Positions 25,241 to 36,693 of a stretch of 64,000 nucleotides of DNA are shown piece by piece. The stretch is from Populus alba (taxonomy: Eukaryota; Streptophyta; Magnoliopsida; Malpighiales; Salicaceae): the NCBI RefSeq assembly GCF_005239225.2, contig NC_133302.1, positions 12,743,991-12,807,990 on the forward strand, in the 5' to 3' direction. Positions within the stretch are counted from its first letter, which is position 1; each line of letters opens with the position of its first letter. The translations under genes and the position numbers were made by a program. The notes beneath the pieces were generated by a model. The model saw only the letters and a program-made list of their open reading frames with translations, searched no databases and had not been told where the DNA came from.

Positions 25241-26400
25241 TAGGTCTCGCTGTTAGCCATACCCAACATCAGCAAGTCTGGGTGGGTAGGTAGACCTAAC
25301 TCTATTTTGAAATGTTTTAGATCTGGCTCAACACTATTGGTGGCTCCTTTTGAAAGTATTTTGGATCTGGCCTGGTTGCCACACTTAACAGTGTTGAGTC
25401 CAGCTGTCAAGTCAACTCCAATAGAATTTGGCAGAGGAGGCAATACCACCAGCCATAATTCTTGCAAAAAAACACAGCAGAGGAATGCCCTCCTAGTGCT
25501 GCAGCTAGGTGCGCAGCTCTGCCCCTAGTGCTCAAGACTGGGTAGACCACGAGCCAGGTGTCTGCTGCCTAAGGCCATGGCCAGGCACTTGGCTGGCCCA
25601 ACATCCTAGCTTGTCAGCCCTAGCGCCAGGTGTCAACATTCTAAGCTAATTAATTATAATTAATTAATACTTTTAATTACAATAAAGATCATAATATTTA
25701 GATACAAATAATAATATTCATCATGTTTATAATAATATTAAACTTGTGTGATCAAAATTTATATAGTAATAATTAAAAAAAAACAATTATTAACAACAAT
25801 AATAATGATAGTTGTTACTATGCTTTTCTTTTTTTTTTTCAATTTTCTTCTAATCTTAATATCAATACTTTTAATTACAATAAAGATAATAATATTTAGA
25901 ATACAAATAATAATTTTTACCATATTAATAATAATATTAAACTTGTCTGACCAAAGTTTCTATAGTAATAATTCTTTTTTGAAAAAATCATTAACAATAA
26001 TAATAATGATAATTTTTATTATATATTTTTTTTCATTTTTCTTCTCTTCAGGATCTACTGATCCAACCGCGTGTTCCTCGAAACCCAAGGGCAATCAGAA
26101 CAAACCTCGGTGGCCGAGTATGAACCCAACACATGGGTCTACGGGCTAGGCACTCGGGTCTGCAGACCTGCTTGCCCTAGGGCTGCAGCCAGTTGCGCGA
26201 GTTCGCCTTTAGCACCAAAGGCTGGGCAGACCCTACGCCAGGTGTTTGCATGTCATGATCTCGGCCAGCCCAAGCATTAGGTGGTTGCAGCCTGGGGTGT
26301 GGCCAGGCACACGTGGCTTTCCCAACGTCCAGGCTTAGCGAACAAGCGTCAGGTGTCTACAACCCCAGGGAGCGCGCCTCCAGCCTCACTATGCCCTCAC
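25241..26400. repeat. Duplicated GC-rich/AT-rich composite repeat
   Basis: GC-rich blocks at about 25490-25640 and 26150-26380 share words such as GCCAGGTGT, gggcagacc, ggccaggca and CAACGTCC/CAACATCC. Between them, AT-rich blocks at about 25650-25800 and 25860-26010 are near-copies (acttttaattacaataaaga, then aataatattaaacttgt). It looks like a two-unit tandem repeat of about 200 bp plus GC-rich flanks. It is possibly LTR-derived, with no coding content. Confidence 0.5.
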
Positions 26401-26639
26401 CAAACAGTGCACTCTATAATGAAAAGCACTCACAGCTTATAGTAACTCTGCTACAGTGCGAAGCAGTATAATTCACAATAAAAACAATAACTCCTGCAAT
26501 AATAAAATACTAATCTCTAGTTATAGTTAATATGCAAAAGTTTGCTCAATTCTTGTTAAGAGCCCATTAGTTATTAGAAATAAAAATCACATCACAAGGG
26601 GCAAATCTTACAGTTTAATTGAAAACAGAATGATGGGTT
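26401..26639. other. 4CL 3' flank, nothing recognised
   Basis: A short AT-rich stretch between the GC-rich repeat and the duplicated 4CL tail. It has no recognisable feature. Confidence 0.3.
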
Positions 26640-26654
26640 TGTAGTATTTTTATT

Positions 26655-26760
26655 GGGGCACATTGAGTGAAAGGCAACACAAAATAATAAATGCAGATTC
26701 TAGGACATGATGGTGGATGTAGCAAGCTTGGCTCTCAGGTCTTTTCTTAGAATCTTTCCA
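26655..26760 (-). pseudogene. Tandem duplicate of the 4CL 3' end
   Basis: About 100 bp beginning near ttgagtgaaaggcaacac repeats 26760-26875: the last codons (encoding [10 protein letters not shown] and a serine-stop end) plus adjacent 3' UTR. The real copy has a 14-bp insertion relative to this one (aacggaatgaattc region). The duplicate lies downstream of the gene's stop codon, so it is transcribed as 3' UTR at most. Confidence 0.75.
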
Positions 26761-26813
26761 CAATGAGTGAAAGACAACACAAAATAATAAATGCAGATTT
26801 AACGGAATGAATT

Positions 26814-29800
26814 CTAGGACATGGTGGTGGCTGTGGCAAGCTTGGCTCTCAGGTCTTTTCTTAGAATCTTTCCAGAAGCCGATTTGGGAATAGAATGAAC
26901 GAAGAACACCTTGTGCAGTTTCTTGTAGAACACCACCTGTTTAGAACAAAATGTAAGTGTATGTATGATCTTAGCTTCCAATATTGGACGAGGAAGCTTT
27001 TCTTTTTCCTTGTTCTTAATAAGTATTGAAACCCTTAATAGGATTGTTTAGAAATGGCATCTTTTTTAACATTGAAAGAGCTAGTATATATATATTGAAG
27101 TTGCACGAGCACCTGCTTTGCAATGTAGTCTTTTACTGCCTCTTCACTAAGGTCAAGTTCATCTGAGCGGACCACAAACGCGACAGGAACTTCACCAGCA
27201 ACCTCGTCTTTTTGCCTGTTGTTTCCATACAAGTTATCTCGGCTTTGAGACAGAAAACATGATTAAAATAAAAGAAACACGAGCTCTCTAGCTTTAGGGG
27301 CCTTGGAATAAAATGACAGAATAACACCAATTCCTTTCCTAATCCGATTGAACAAGTGTGTTATTAAGAGAAATGATACAGATATGATGATGAGTTTGAT
27401 TGTACTTACGGAACAACAGCCGCATCCGCAATTGATGGGTGGTTTACAAGGAGAGCCTCAAGCTCCGCTGGCGGCACCTGAACATAGAGCATGGAACATG
27501 CTTGTTAAATTGTCAGCTAGGTATAAAGGCCACAATACATGCACAGATATGAAAGGAAATAGGTCCAATGTCAGACATGCCTGGAAGCCTTTGAATTTTA
27601 TGATTTCCTTCACTCTATCAACAATGAAAATCTCGTCGTCGTCGTCGACATAACCTATATCTCCAGTGTGGAGCCAACCCTCAACGTCTATGGTGTTTGC
27701 CGTGGCTTCCGCGTCATTCAAATATCCTGTTTGGGCTTAGGCTATTAAGGGATAATAACTTTGGAACTCTGGCATGTTTAACCTCAGAAAAACAAAAACA
27801 TTTTCAAGGTGCACCCTTTGCAGAGAATAGATTATAGATATACTGTAGATGGTATTATGTACATAGCCTCTCCTACAAAAGAATGATATAATTAATTATG
27901 TTCTTGGCATATCAAGCTGAGAGTGGAGAAATTACCGAACCTTTCATGATTTGGGATCCACGGATGCAGATTTCACCAGGTTGGTTGTAACCAAGAGAGC
28001 GACCGGTCTCAGGGTCAATGACCTTGAGCTCTGCGTTTCTAACCACCGTTCCACATGACCCAGACTTGGTTGGGAAAGGTTGCTTTGAAAAGGCTAAGCA
28101 CATTGATAGCACAGGCCCCGCCTCTGTCATCCCATAACCCTGTTCATCGTCGAAGCCATCATCAACAGTTTCCTTACTTGTATGATTATTTTACTTCACT
28201 TCTTGAATAATGTCAGCTCCACCAAATAAATTCTTGAAATATGATATTGCTTTGGTATTTATTTCTTATAATCAATCCCATGAAGCTACATATCAATACA
28301 ATTTCATTATTAATTATCTTATTAGAAATGTGATTGTAATTATATTTTAAAATATTTTTTATGTTAAAATATATTAAAAATAATATTTTTATTTTTATTT
28401 AAAATGAATGTATTAAAATAATCTAAAAAATATAAAAATATATATATATTTTTTTATAAAAAAAAATTATATTTTTTTGAAAGTACTGGTTGTCACACGT
28501 TTCCAAATCCGCAATAAATTGCGATCTTTACAACTGTGATAGCTGCCACCTCCAATGCCTTTAATTGCAATGCAATAACATTTGACTCCTCATTGGATCG
28601 GATATCGGATCTAAGATCTCCGGTTCCGGTCATCATCAAGAGGCCACTAGTTAAATTATTGGTTATTCAAATATTTATATATTCTTTTTATTACATGCAA
28701 ATATTTATTTTTCAATACTGTGTGATATGTCTACCTAAATATTGTACCATGTGACGTGTCCATATAGTCAAGAATCATACATACACAGAACGGATATAGG
28801 CAATCCACATATATGATTATTCTTCTAAGAAAATAAAAAATAAAAAAACTACCACGAACTTTTTATAATAAGAAATTAGTTCTTAACCTTTTCTTTTTAA
28901 TTCGATTTGACTATCTGACGTTGCTTTCATCTACAACATCGATCGTACATCCATTTTCATTAAGTTTTATTTTATTTTCTTTTAATTTTATTTCACCTGT
29001 CAATTTGGTGAATACAATAGTTTTTTTTTTTAATATAGAATTTTGAAAACATGTATCACTTGAAAAAAATTAAATCGATATGATTGTAATATTATTTTTT
29101 AATAATTTTGAAATTAAAAATAATTTTAATATATTTTTAAAATAAAATTTCTTTAAAAAAAAAAAAAACCAAACTATGAATCAGAGTAAATAGAGCCTAA
29201 AACAGCTCAAGTATCGTAAGATTTGTCCAACCACAAAAATAGTGATTCTCTTCTACCTTTGCCATATATTTAGCAAAACGAAAACGCGCACACACCACAC
29301 TATACGCATGTCATGTACATATATGTTCATGAAAACTTTCATTAATTAATTAGTGGCAAAGTAGCTAACACTAACCTGTCCCAGGATGGCCTGAGGAACC
29401 CTGCTCCTGAGGGCGTCCTCGAGCTCCTTCCCTAGTGGCGCAGCCCCTGACAGGACTACCCTGATCGAACTCAAGTCGAAGTTCGCCACCAGTGGGTTCT
29501 TGGCCAACGCCAGCACCAGTGGTGGCACCACAGCCGCAACCGAAACATTGTGTTTCTGAATGAGCTCTAGCAGTGATCCTATCTCAAACTTTTGCATTAA
29601 AAGTACAGCAGAACCGGCTCTCAACGAGCATAACAACACGCTGTTCAAAGAAAAGATGTGAAACAAAGGTAAAACGCATAAAACAACGTCATCTTGTTTC
29701 AGGTATAAATTTGGGATCTCTCCATCAACTTGTTGAGCCACACTTGTTATCAAGCTCTTGTGAGTCAGTATCACTCCTTTTGGGAGCCCTGTTGTCCCTG

Positions 29801-30449
29801 AAGAGAATGGTAATGCCACAGGATCATCCGGAAGGATTGAAACTGTTGGCATTTCACTCTCGTTAGCCTCGACAAGCACATTGAAATGTAGACAGTTCTC
29901 TGGCGGGTCATCAATGGTGATTACTATGAAATCTTCCCCCGGTTTTTGGTTGTTTTCATGGCAATCACTATCTCCTAGCTTGTTCACATATTGAGACTGG
30001 GTTATAATCAGTTTCGCACGAGAAGCAGAGAATTGCTTGAATATTTCACTTTGAGTGTAGAAAGGGTTCGCAGTGGTGGTGACTGCACCGATCATGGAAG
30101 CACCCATGAAGGAGAAGACGAATTCTGGGCAGTTTTGGAGCAGGGTCATGATTACATCGCCTTTCTTGATGCCCAAATCGGATAACCCAGCAGCGACCTT
30201 CCGAGATATTAGGTGAGTTTCGGCAAAAGAATAGGTTTTTCCCGTGGAACCTGAAATCAAGCATGGCCTATCTGAGAAATCAGAGAGGTTTTCAAAGCAG
30301 TATGCGTGCAGAGGGAGGTGGTTCGAGATGGTTATATCTGGTAGTTTTGATCTGAAAATATGATCAGTTTCATGAGAGGATGGTGCGTTTTGGTTTTGTG
30401 GGGGGGAGAGTTCCGGTTTCGGGGGCTCAACCGTGGCCACGGACATCAT
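26814..30449 (-). CDS. 4CL: 4-coumarate:CoA ligase, class II (6 exons)
   Basis: Exons, 5' to 3' on the minus strand: 30449-29376, 28139-27941, 27726-27581, 27477-27410, 27215-27113 and 26936-26814. They total 1713 nt (570 residues plus TAG), all in frame. The enzyme activates 4-coumarate and related cinnamates with ATP to CoA thioesters in the cytosol, the entry to lignin and flavonoids. Visible motifs are the AMP-binding box [14 protein letters not shown] (residues 214-226), [13 protein letters not shown] at the exon 1/2 junction (359-371), box II GEICIRG (413-419), [19 protein letters not shown], and the terminal [13 protein letters not shown]. The sequence follows Arabidopsis 4CL3 almost block by block, which suggests the class II (flavonoid) type; the subclass is inferred. 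Intron 3 is GC-AG. An in-frame ATG lies 25 codons upstream, but homologues start near the MMS chosen here. Confidence 0.93.
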
Positions 30450-30850
30450 GTTTCTTGAGATGGAAGGGAGTTTCTCTCTGTGATAAATGTATCTAACGCA
30501 GAATGTATACCCAACCAATCCCAATTCTGTATGGTGCTAATCGATCGATCGTTGTGGATGCGTGTACGAGGACGGAGCCAATCGAGCAAGGTGTAATAAA
30601 TACAGGAGCACAGAAAGTTTGGTGAAAGTAGTGGTGAGAGACTGGTAGCTGAGCTGGCAAATTGAAGATGAGGTGAGTAGGAAGGGAGCCAAAGCATGCC
30701 CATCTCACATTCAAGAAACCAAACCCTATGGCTCATGCAGTTCCCATCAAAGCCGAAGCTCTCACCTACCCTCAAGAGTCAATTGGCAGCGATTGGTTGA
30801 CACGCGTAAATAAACGACACTCACAACAGCTTACGTGGCAGACAAGTCTT
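30450..30850 (-). promoter_or_regulatory. 4CL upstream region with an AC element and G-box-like site
   Basis: A TATA-like gtatttatta occurs on the minus strand near 30594-30604, about 150 bases before the start codon. ACCTACC at 30764-30770 (plus strand) matches the MYB-bound AC element typical of phenylpropanoid promoters. ACGTGG at 30833-30838 is G-box-like, TTGACA near 30796 fits a W-box core, and a CCAAT core (minus strand) lies near 30792. Known roles are for the motif classes; function here is inferred. Confidence 0.4.
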
Positions 30851-30979
30851 TTATGAGATGACACTAGGAACTTAGTGCATGGCAAATTTACTCTTTCATA
30901 GTCATCATAATAATTATCCATAACTTTCACAATAATTTTTATTGCCGTGTTTCGTTACCGTTAATTAATAAAAAAGTCA

Positions 30980-33555
30980 CAGAAAATTACGATAGAAGGG
31001 ATGTAAAAGAATAGGAAACATAGTTGGGTTTTATGGTAATATATAAGATAAAATAGAAGTCTATGTACTTGTTTAGTTACTTAAGGGATTACAATTTAAT
31101 GTTAACTTGATGAATACAAACCCAATCTAATTTAGGTGAATTTATTTGGATTATTCGATAGATAATAGACAGGGTATGAAATTAATTAACCCGATCCAAA
31201 ATCTATCTAAACCTAACTCAATATATATAGACTTCAAACATGCATATTAATTGTTATATTTTTGGTTGAATAAATAATAGTCAGATGAATACTCATATGA
31301 ATACCTGAAATCCAATGAATTTTTTATAAATATCTAAATTTTTTATCCCATAAGTAATGAGTAGGATATAAATATCAAGATAGTTTAGCTGATATCATTT
31401 GATATATAATTCAATTCATGGGTATCTATTACCATCCCTAGTTTAGTTAATGAGGGATAAAATAAAAATGTAATAATTTAATTTTTTTAATTTTCAAAAA
31501 AAGTAATAAATAATAAAAATAACTAATGAAAAATGAATGAATGAAAAATAATTTGAGGATTGGGTCAAGACAACACAAATTGAAAAATAATGATCGGATG
31601 AATACCCATATGAATACTCGAAGCCTGATGAATATTTTATGAATATCTAAATTTTTTATCTATTAAGTAATGAGTAGAATATAGATATCAAGATAGTTTA
31701 GCTAATATCATTTGATATATAATTCAATTCATAGGTATCTATTATCATCCCTAGTTTAGTTAATGAGATACAAAATAACATTGTCATAATCCAATTTTTA
31801 AATTTTTAAAAAAACATAAATAAAAAATAATTTGAGAATCGAGTCAAAACAATACAAATTGAAAGTTTAAAGACTAATAAAGATGGAACTATAAATTTGG
31901 AAAGTCAATTTTGGTAGAAATTCAAAGAATTAATAAGTTTAGGGACTTAATTAAACCTTGAATTAATTTAATAAATAAAATCAGGAGCTTAATTAAAGAA
32001 ATGATACATTTAGAGACTTAATTGAACTTGAAATTAGTTGAATTAATAAAATCAATGATTTAATTGAAAAAATACCAAAGTTAGGAGCTGGTTCGAGGTA
32101 AAATAACAAGAAATTAGAGTCCAATGATCAAGGTGAAATGGAAATTAGAGTCCAATGATCAAGGTGAAATGAGAATGGTACTGTAGGGAGTTTGATTTAT
32201 TTTTTCATGGTAATTTTAAAACAATTAAAAGTTGAAGAGTCAATTAAGGATTGAATTGAATAATTCAAAAATGAAGGATTGTTTTCTAAATGGCACTGAA
32301 ATCCAGGGGTCCAATTGCAATTAATCCATGGGCAAAACTAAAAAGAATAATATTTTCCATGAATAAGGATCCAATTGCTAAATGTCAGAACTTCAAAGGG
32401 CACATTAAAGGCAAATCAGTTAAGGAACAAAACGGTGTCGTTTCAAAAAATTATGATAAAAGGGATTAAAAAGAATATAAAATATAATTGGGTCTGATAG
32501 TAATATATATAAGATAAAATAAAAGCCTTTGTACTTGTTTAGTTAGTTAAGGGATTACAATTCAATGTTAACTAATACAGTCCGAACATAATTTAGGTGA
32601 GTTTATTTGGATTTTTTGGATTTTTTGATGGGTAGTAGATTCCATCTAAACCTAACTCAATACACACACACATCTCGAATATACATATTAATTATTTTAT
32701 TTTTTGTTGAATAAATAATAGTCAAATGAATATTTATATGGATATCTAAAACCTAATAAATATTTTATGAATATCTAAATTTTTTTATCCGATAAATAAT
32801 GAGTAGGGTATAGATATCAAAATAGTTTGGTTGATATCATTTGATATATAATCTAATTCACGAGTATCTATTATCATCCCTATTTTAGTTAATGAGGGAT
32901 AAAATAAAATTTTAATAATTTAATTTTGATTTTTTTTAAATAACTAATAAAAAATGAATGAATAAAAAATAATATGAGAATTGGATCAAGACAACACAAA
33001 TTGAAAGTTTAAAGACTAAAAAGGATGAAACTAGAAGTCAATTTTAATAGAAATTAAATTTTTTTTGATAAGTTTAAGAACTTAATTAAACCTTGGATTA
33101 GTTTAATTAATGAAATCATGAGTTTAATTGAGCATTAATAAGTTTAAAGACTTAATTAAACTTGAAATTAGTTTCATTTATGAAATCAAGGGCTTAATTG
33201 AAAAAATACCAAAGTTTGGGGCTGATTCAGGGTACAATTGTAAGAAATTAAAGTCCAAGGACCAAGGTGAAATGGCGGGGGTACTATGGAGAGTTTAATT
33301 GATTTTTTCGGGTGTAATTTTGAAAGAATAAAAAGTTGAAGAGTCAATTAAGGATTGAATTAAATAGTTTAAAAATCAAGGACTGTTTTGTAAATGGCGC
33401 TATACTCCAGGGGTCCAATTGCAATTAATCCAGGGGGCAAAATTAAAAAGAAAAAGATTTTCTATGAATAAGGGTCCAATTGCTAAATGTCAGAACTTCA
33501 GGGGCAAATTGAAATTAGCCATATCAGTTAAGGAACCAAACGGCGTCGTTTCAGA
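30980..33555. repeat. Kilobase-scale tandem repeat (two units)
   Basis: Unit 1 (about 30980-32445) and unit 2 (about 32446-33555) start with the same stretch (aattacgata or aattatgata, then aaggga, then gtaatatataagataaaata). Both end in the same block (aggggtccaattgcaattaa, then ggaaccaaacggcgtcgttt or its variant). Unit 1 contains an additional internal repeat of its first half (31560-31900 repeats 31280-31560). The phrases resemble non-coding 5' or LTR regions of plant gypsy elements. No protein is encoded. Confidence 0.65.
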
Positions 33556-34240
33556 ACCAAGGACTGTTCATCTCCTTCATCCCCCCGCTCGCCCCCACGA
33601 TGCGTCGCAGACAGTCCTGCAAGGTTGCCTCATCATCTGGAGACGACCGCATGGCATTCCCACGAACAGGGAGTGAAAGAAAGACGGAGGAAGGGGAAAA
33701 CAGGGGAGAGAATACCAGGAAAAAGAACAGAGAAAAACGCAAAGGAAAGAACGAGCAAACACATAAGAGGACATAACACGGGAGAACAGAGCAAACGAAA
33801 AGACAAAGAAAAAGAAGCACAGGGAGATAGACCAGCAATCTCACGTCTTCGTCTCCAGTAGGAAAAATCACAACAACAAAAAAAAAAAAAAAACAAGAGA
33901 CCGAGAGCTAGGACAGAAAGACCAAGAAGAAAGACCAGAAGAAGAGAAGAAGAAACAGAGGAGAGAGTGCACCACACGTCTTCGTCTCCAGTGGGCAATC
34001 TTTCCCCGCTTTGCGGTTTCATTTTGTTTGGCACTGCGCGAAGGTGTGCAGAGCATGCGTCAATAATTAACGCACCGGGCTGCTTCAGCCTGCCGGGTCT
34101 CTGGTTTCGGCCAGGAACTAGGCTAGTCCCTATCTTTACTGACTGAGCTAAATCCCTAAATAAAAATAATTGATGCTGGCCTGGGTCTCAAGCCCAGCTG
34201 ACCTAATTTGAATTGGGTAAGGGTGTGTAATTCATTTTTT
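33556..34240. other. LTR-like transcribed-repeat sequence
   Basis: Purine-rich on the plus strand, with the phrase acgtcttcgtctccagt occurring at about 33842 and 33975. It runs on from the tandem repeat and ends at about 34240 in a T-run. Open frames here are compositional and match no family. Best read as part of a retroelement LTR or untranslated leader. Confidence 0.35.
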
Positions 34241-36090
34241 TTTTTTTTTATATTTCATCAAACGAGTTACTTTGTGATGTTAGAAAATTCCAAAACATTT
34301 TTGAACTCTTTTAAATTTATTTGTGGGTCCTTTATATATTTATTTTTTAAAAAAAATTCACTATATATTTAATTTGTGAATTTTACTGTGAAATGCAAAT
34401 AAAATAACCGATACATACATATTTTTTGTATATAAAAAAACAATATATATATATATGATTTGATTTCAATTCAAATTTTATTGGTTTATTTATTAATGTA
34501 GAGTCAAGAATATCATGTTTTTTTTTTATTACATAATATTTACTTATGTCAGAATTGGAAGTATTCGTATCCGAATATTAATTGGAGCCAAAGTCAAGAG
34601 TATTATAAGCAGACCATCGGTAGCATAATCCAACAAACCTTTAACAATTTAAGATAAACTAGCAATGCAGCTTATCTCGGGTAGGACGCTTAAGGGGTGA
34701 TAATATCTTTCCTTTTACATAACCAATCTCGTTTCTTAGAATCTCTGTTAATCAGTTAGGGTTTCTAATGACCATAATACTTGATGACAACTCCTTAAAT
34801 AAAATATTTTTCTTCTAATAACAAGATGCTAGAAATCTGTTATTTCGCTTTAGTAATTTAATTTTTAAAGGTCATCACAATCTCAGATACGACAAAAATA
34901 ATATATGAAAAAAAAAATCAATTTACTCAATATGCATCTCTATCAAACTTACAATGTTAATGCATGATAAATTTACTCTTTCATATAAAATTGGTATTTC
35001 GAATTATAATTATCCATATCTTATTTTATGTATTGAGAGAACATTGTATTATTATATGCATTGAATGATTTATATTTTGTTACTGTTTTGAGATAGAAAA
35101 GACATGCAATTATAATAGAAAAGATGAAAAAAATAAGAGATAAAATTGTGTTTGATAATAGTGTATAAAATAAAGTGATTATCTTTATATTTTGTTTGGT
35201 TGATAAGAGGAAAAAGTAAAATAAAATATAAAAAAGTCATGTATTACATAAAACTTTTTTAAAAAAATAAATAGAATTCATGAATTTCACTTTGCATTAA
35301 TATTTTTAAACTAACTTAAAATGATAATTGCTTAAATCATATTTGATTTTTAAAAAAATATATCATAAAAAATAATTCATTAGAAAGAAAATAACATAAT
35401 TGAATTATGATTTACTCAACACCAAATCATTTCTCCAATTATAATTAGTAATAAAATAGTAATTAAATCAATCCTATATCAAATAAAATATTTTTCCCTA
35501 ACACCAAGTTAAAATCTAACATAGTTAAAAATGCAAGATAATAATTTCATCACAAATATATATATATATATATATATTTTTTGTAATAATTCAAATCCTA
35601 CCTCTTCATTGTTAAATCCAATTTCTTTGATAACATGATGAATTTTTATTTTTTTATATTACGTATGTTTTAATAATTATATTACTTTTTCAATAATGAT
35701 ATTCCTTTTCTTTTATAATGTTAAAAAACTTATTAGTAAAACGATTTCTTATCCTTCTTATCATAAATCGCTTTTTAATTAATTCATTTTATTCAATTCA
35801 TAAAAATATAATTTACTATAATTCATTCATTTTTGTGTTTTTTTTTAATTTATTAAATTATATAAATCAATTTATAATTTATTTTGAGAAACTGATTTTT
35901 TCATATTAATTTTATGAAATGAAAATACAAACTTTTAATACATTATATTCTTAGAAAATATTTTTAAAATTAATAAAAGTGCACTCGCATGTGTTCATAT
36001 ATGACTGTAATGAAACATATTTGAAAATAAATAAACTATAAGAAAAACATAAAATATATTGTCTTGGAACCAGGCTAAGACACTACTGGG
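34241..36090. other. AT-rich intergenic DNA
   Basis: No gene was recognised. There is a TA dinucleotide run at about 35556-35577. The rest is AT-rich and stop-dense. Confidence 0.5.
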
Positions 36091-36383
36091 TAGAGGTGAG
36101 TAAAAAAACCGATAAACCGATTAAACCGAAAAAAATTAACTGAAAAAAAAAAAAAAACCAAATTAACCGATTAAAAAATCACAAAAAAATTCTGCTTCGG
36201 TTTGGTTTCGGTTTCTAAAGTCTGAAACCAATTGAACCGTACCAAACCAATTCAACTAGTCGGCACTTAAAAAAAAAAAAGAACAAGTATAAATGCAATG
36301 TTTTCTAACCCTAGAGTAACATTCAACTATCAGCCACCTCCCTCTCTTCTCTGCATATTTCTCCCTTTACTCTCAATGGGTCT

Positions 36384-36388
36384 TCACC
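36384..36388. repeat. Target-site duplication TCACC (left copy)
   Basis: TCACC directly precedes the left LTR terminus TGATGC and is repeated at 43265-43269 after the right LTR terminus GCATCA. Five base pairs is the usual gypsy duplication length. Confidence 0.85.
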
Positions 36389-36693
36389 TGATGCGAACCT
36401 CGTGATCACGTGGTCACGCAACCCACAATCAAGATTGAGATCTGATCCCGGAAAGCCGAAATAGGTCTGATATGAGTGCGATAAGTTTGTATTGGACCCC
36501 TCTTGCACATGGATAAGATGTACTAGGATCTCCTCTTGATACTCCAATGGACCTTCCAATTCTGACTTGGTGGAAACCTTCAAAACCAATGCATTCAATG
36601 CGTCTTTCAATGTCTTTGTCTTGGACCGAGTCATTGGTCCATTTGGAACATGTAATGGGTCCTTGCTGGTGTTTCTGGGCTGGTCCGCACCAT
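36389..36693 (-). repeat. 3' LTR of the gypsy element (shortened)
   Basis: 305 bp, against 460 bp for the partner LTR. The ends match. About 155 bp between GATATGAGTG and AAGTTTGTATT is missing, and the next 20 or so bases differ (ggacccctcttgcacatgg). The terminal part of pol reads into this LTR (SRSNPFEERGDGADQPRN, then GPMTRSKTK). Confidence 0.85.

Noticed and set aside
25748..26149. Hydrophobic 133-codon frame rich in Ile
   Set aside because: It is generated by AT-rich TAATAAT repeats that are duplicated nearby, with no codon structure.
30450..30524. Earlier in-frame ATG adding 25 residues to 4CL
   Set aside because: The extension ([18 protein letters not shown]) has no counterpart in class II 4CL proteins, and the [10 protein letters not shown] start fits the family.
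33551..34056. Several overlapping open frames on both strands
   Set aside because: The purine-rich composition lacks stops on both strands. No family text was seen and the region is LTR-like.
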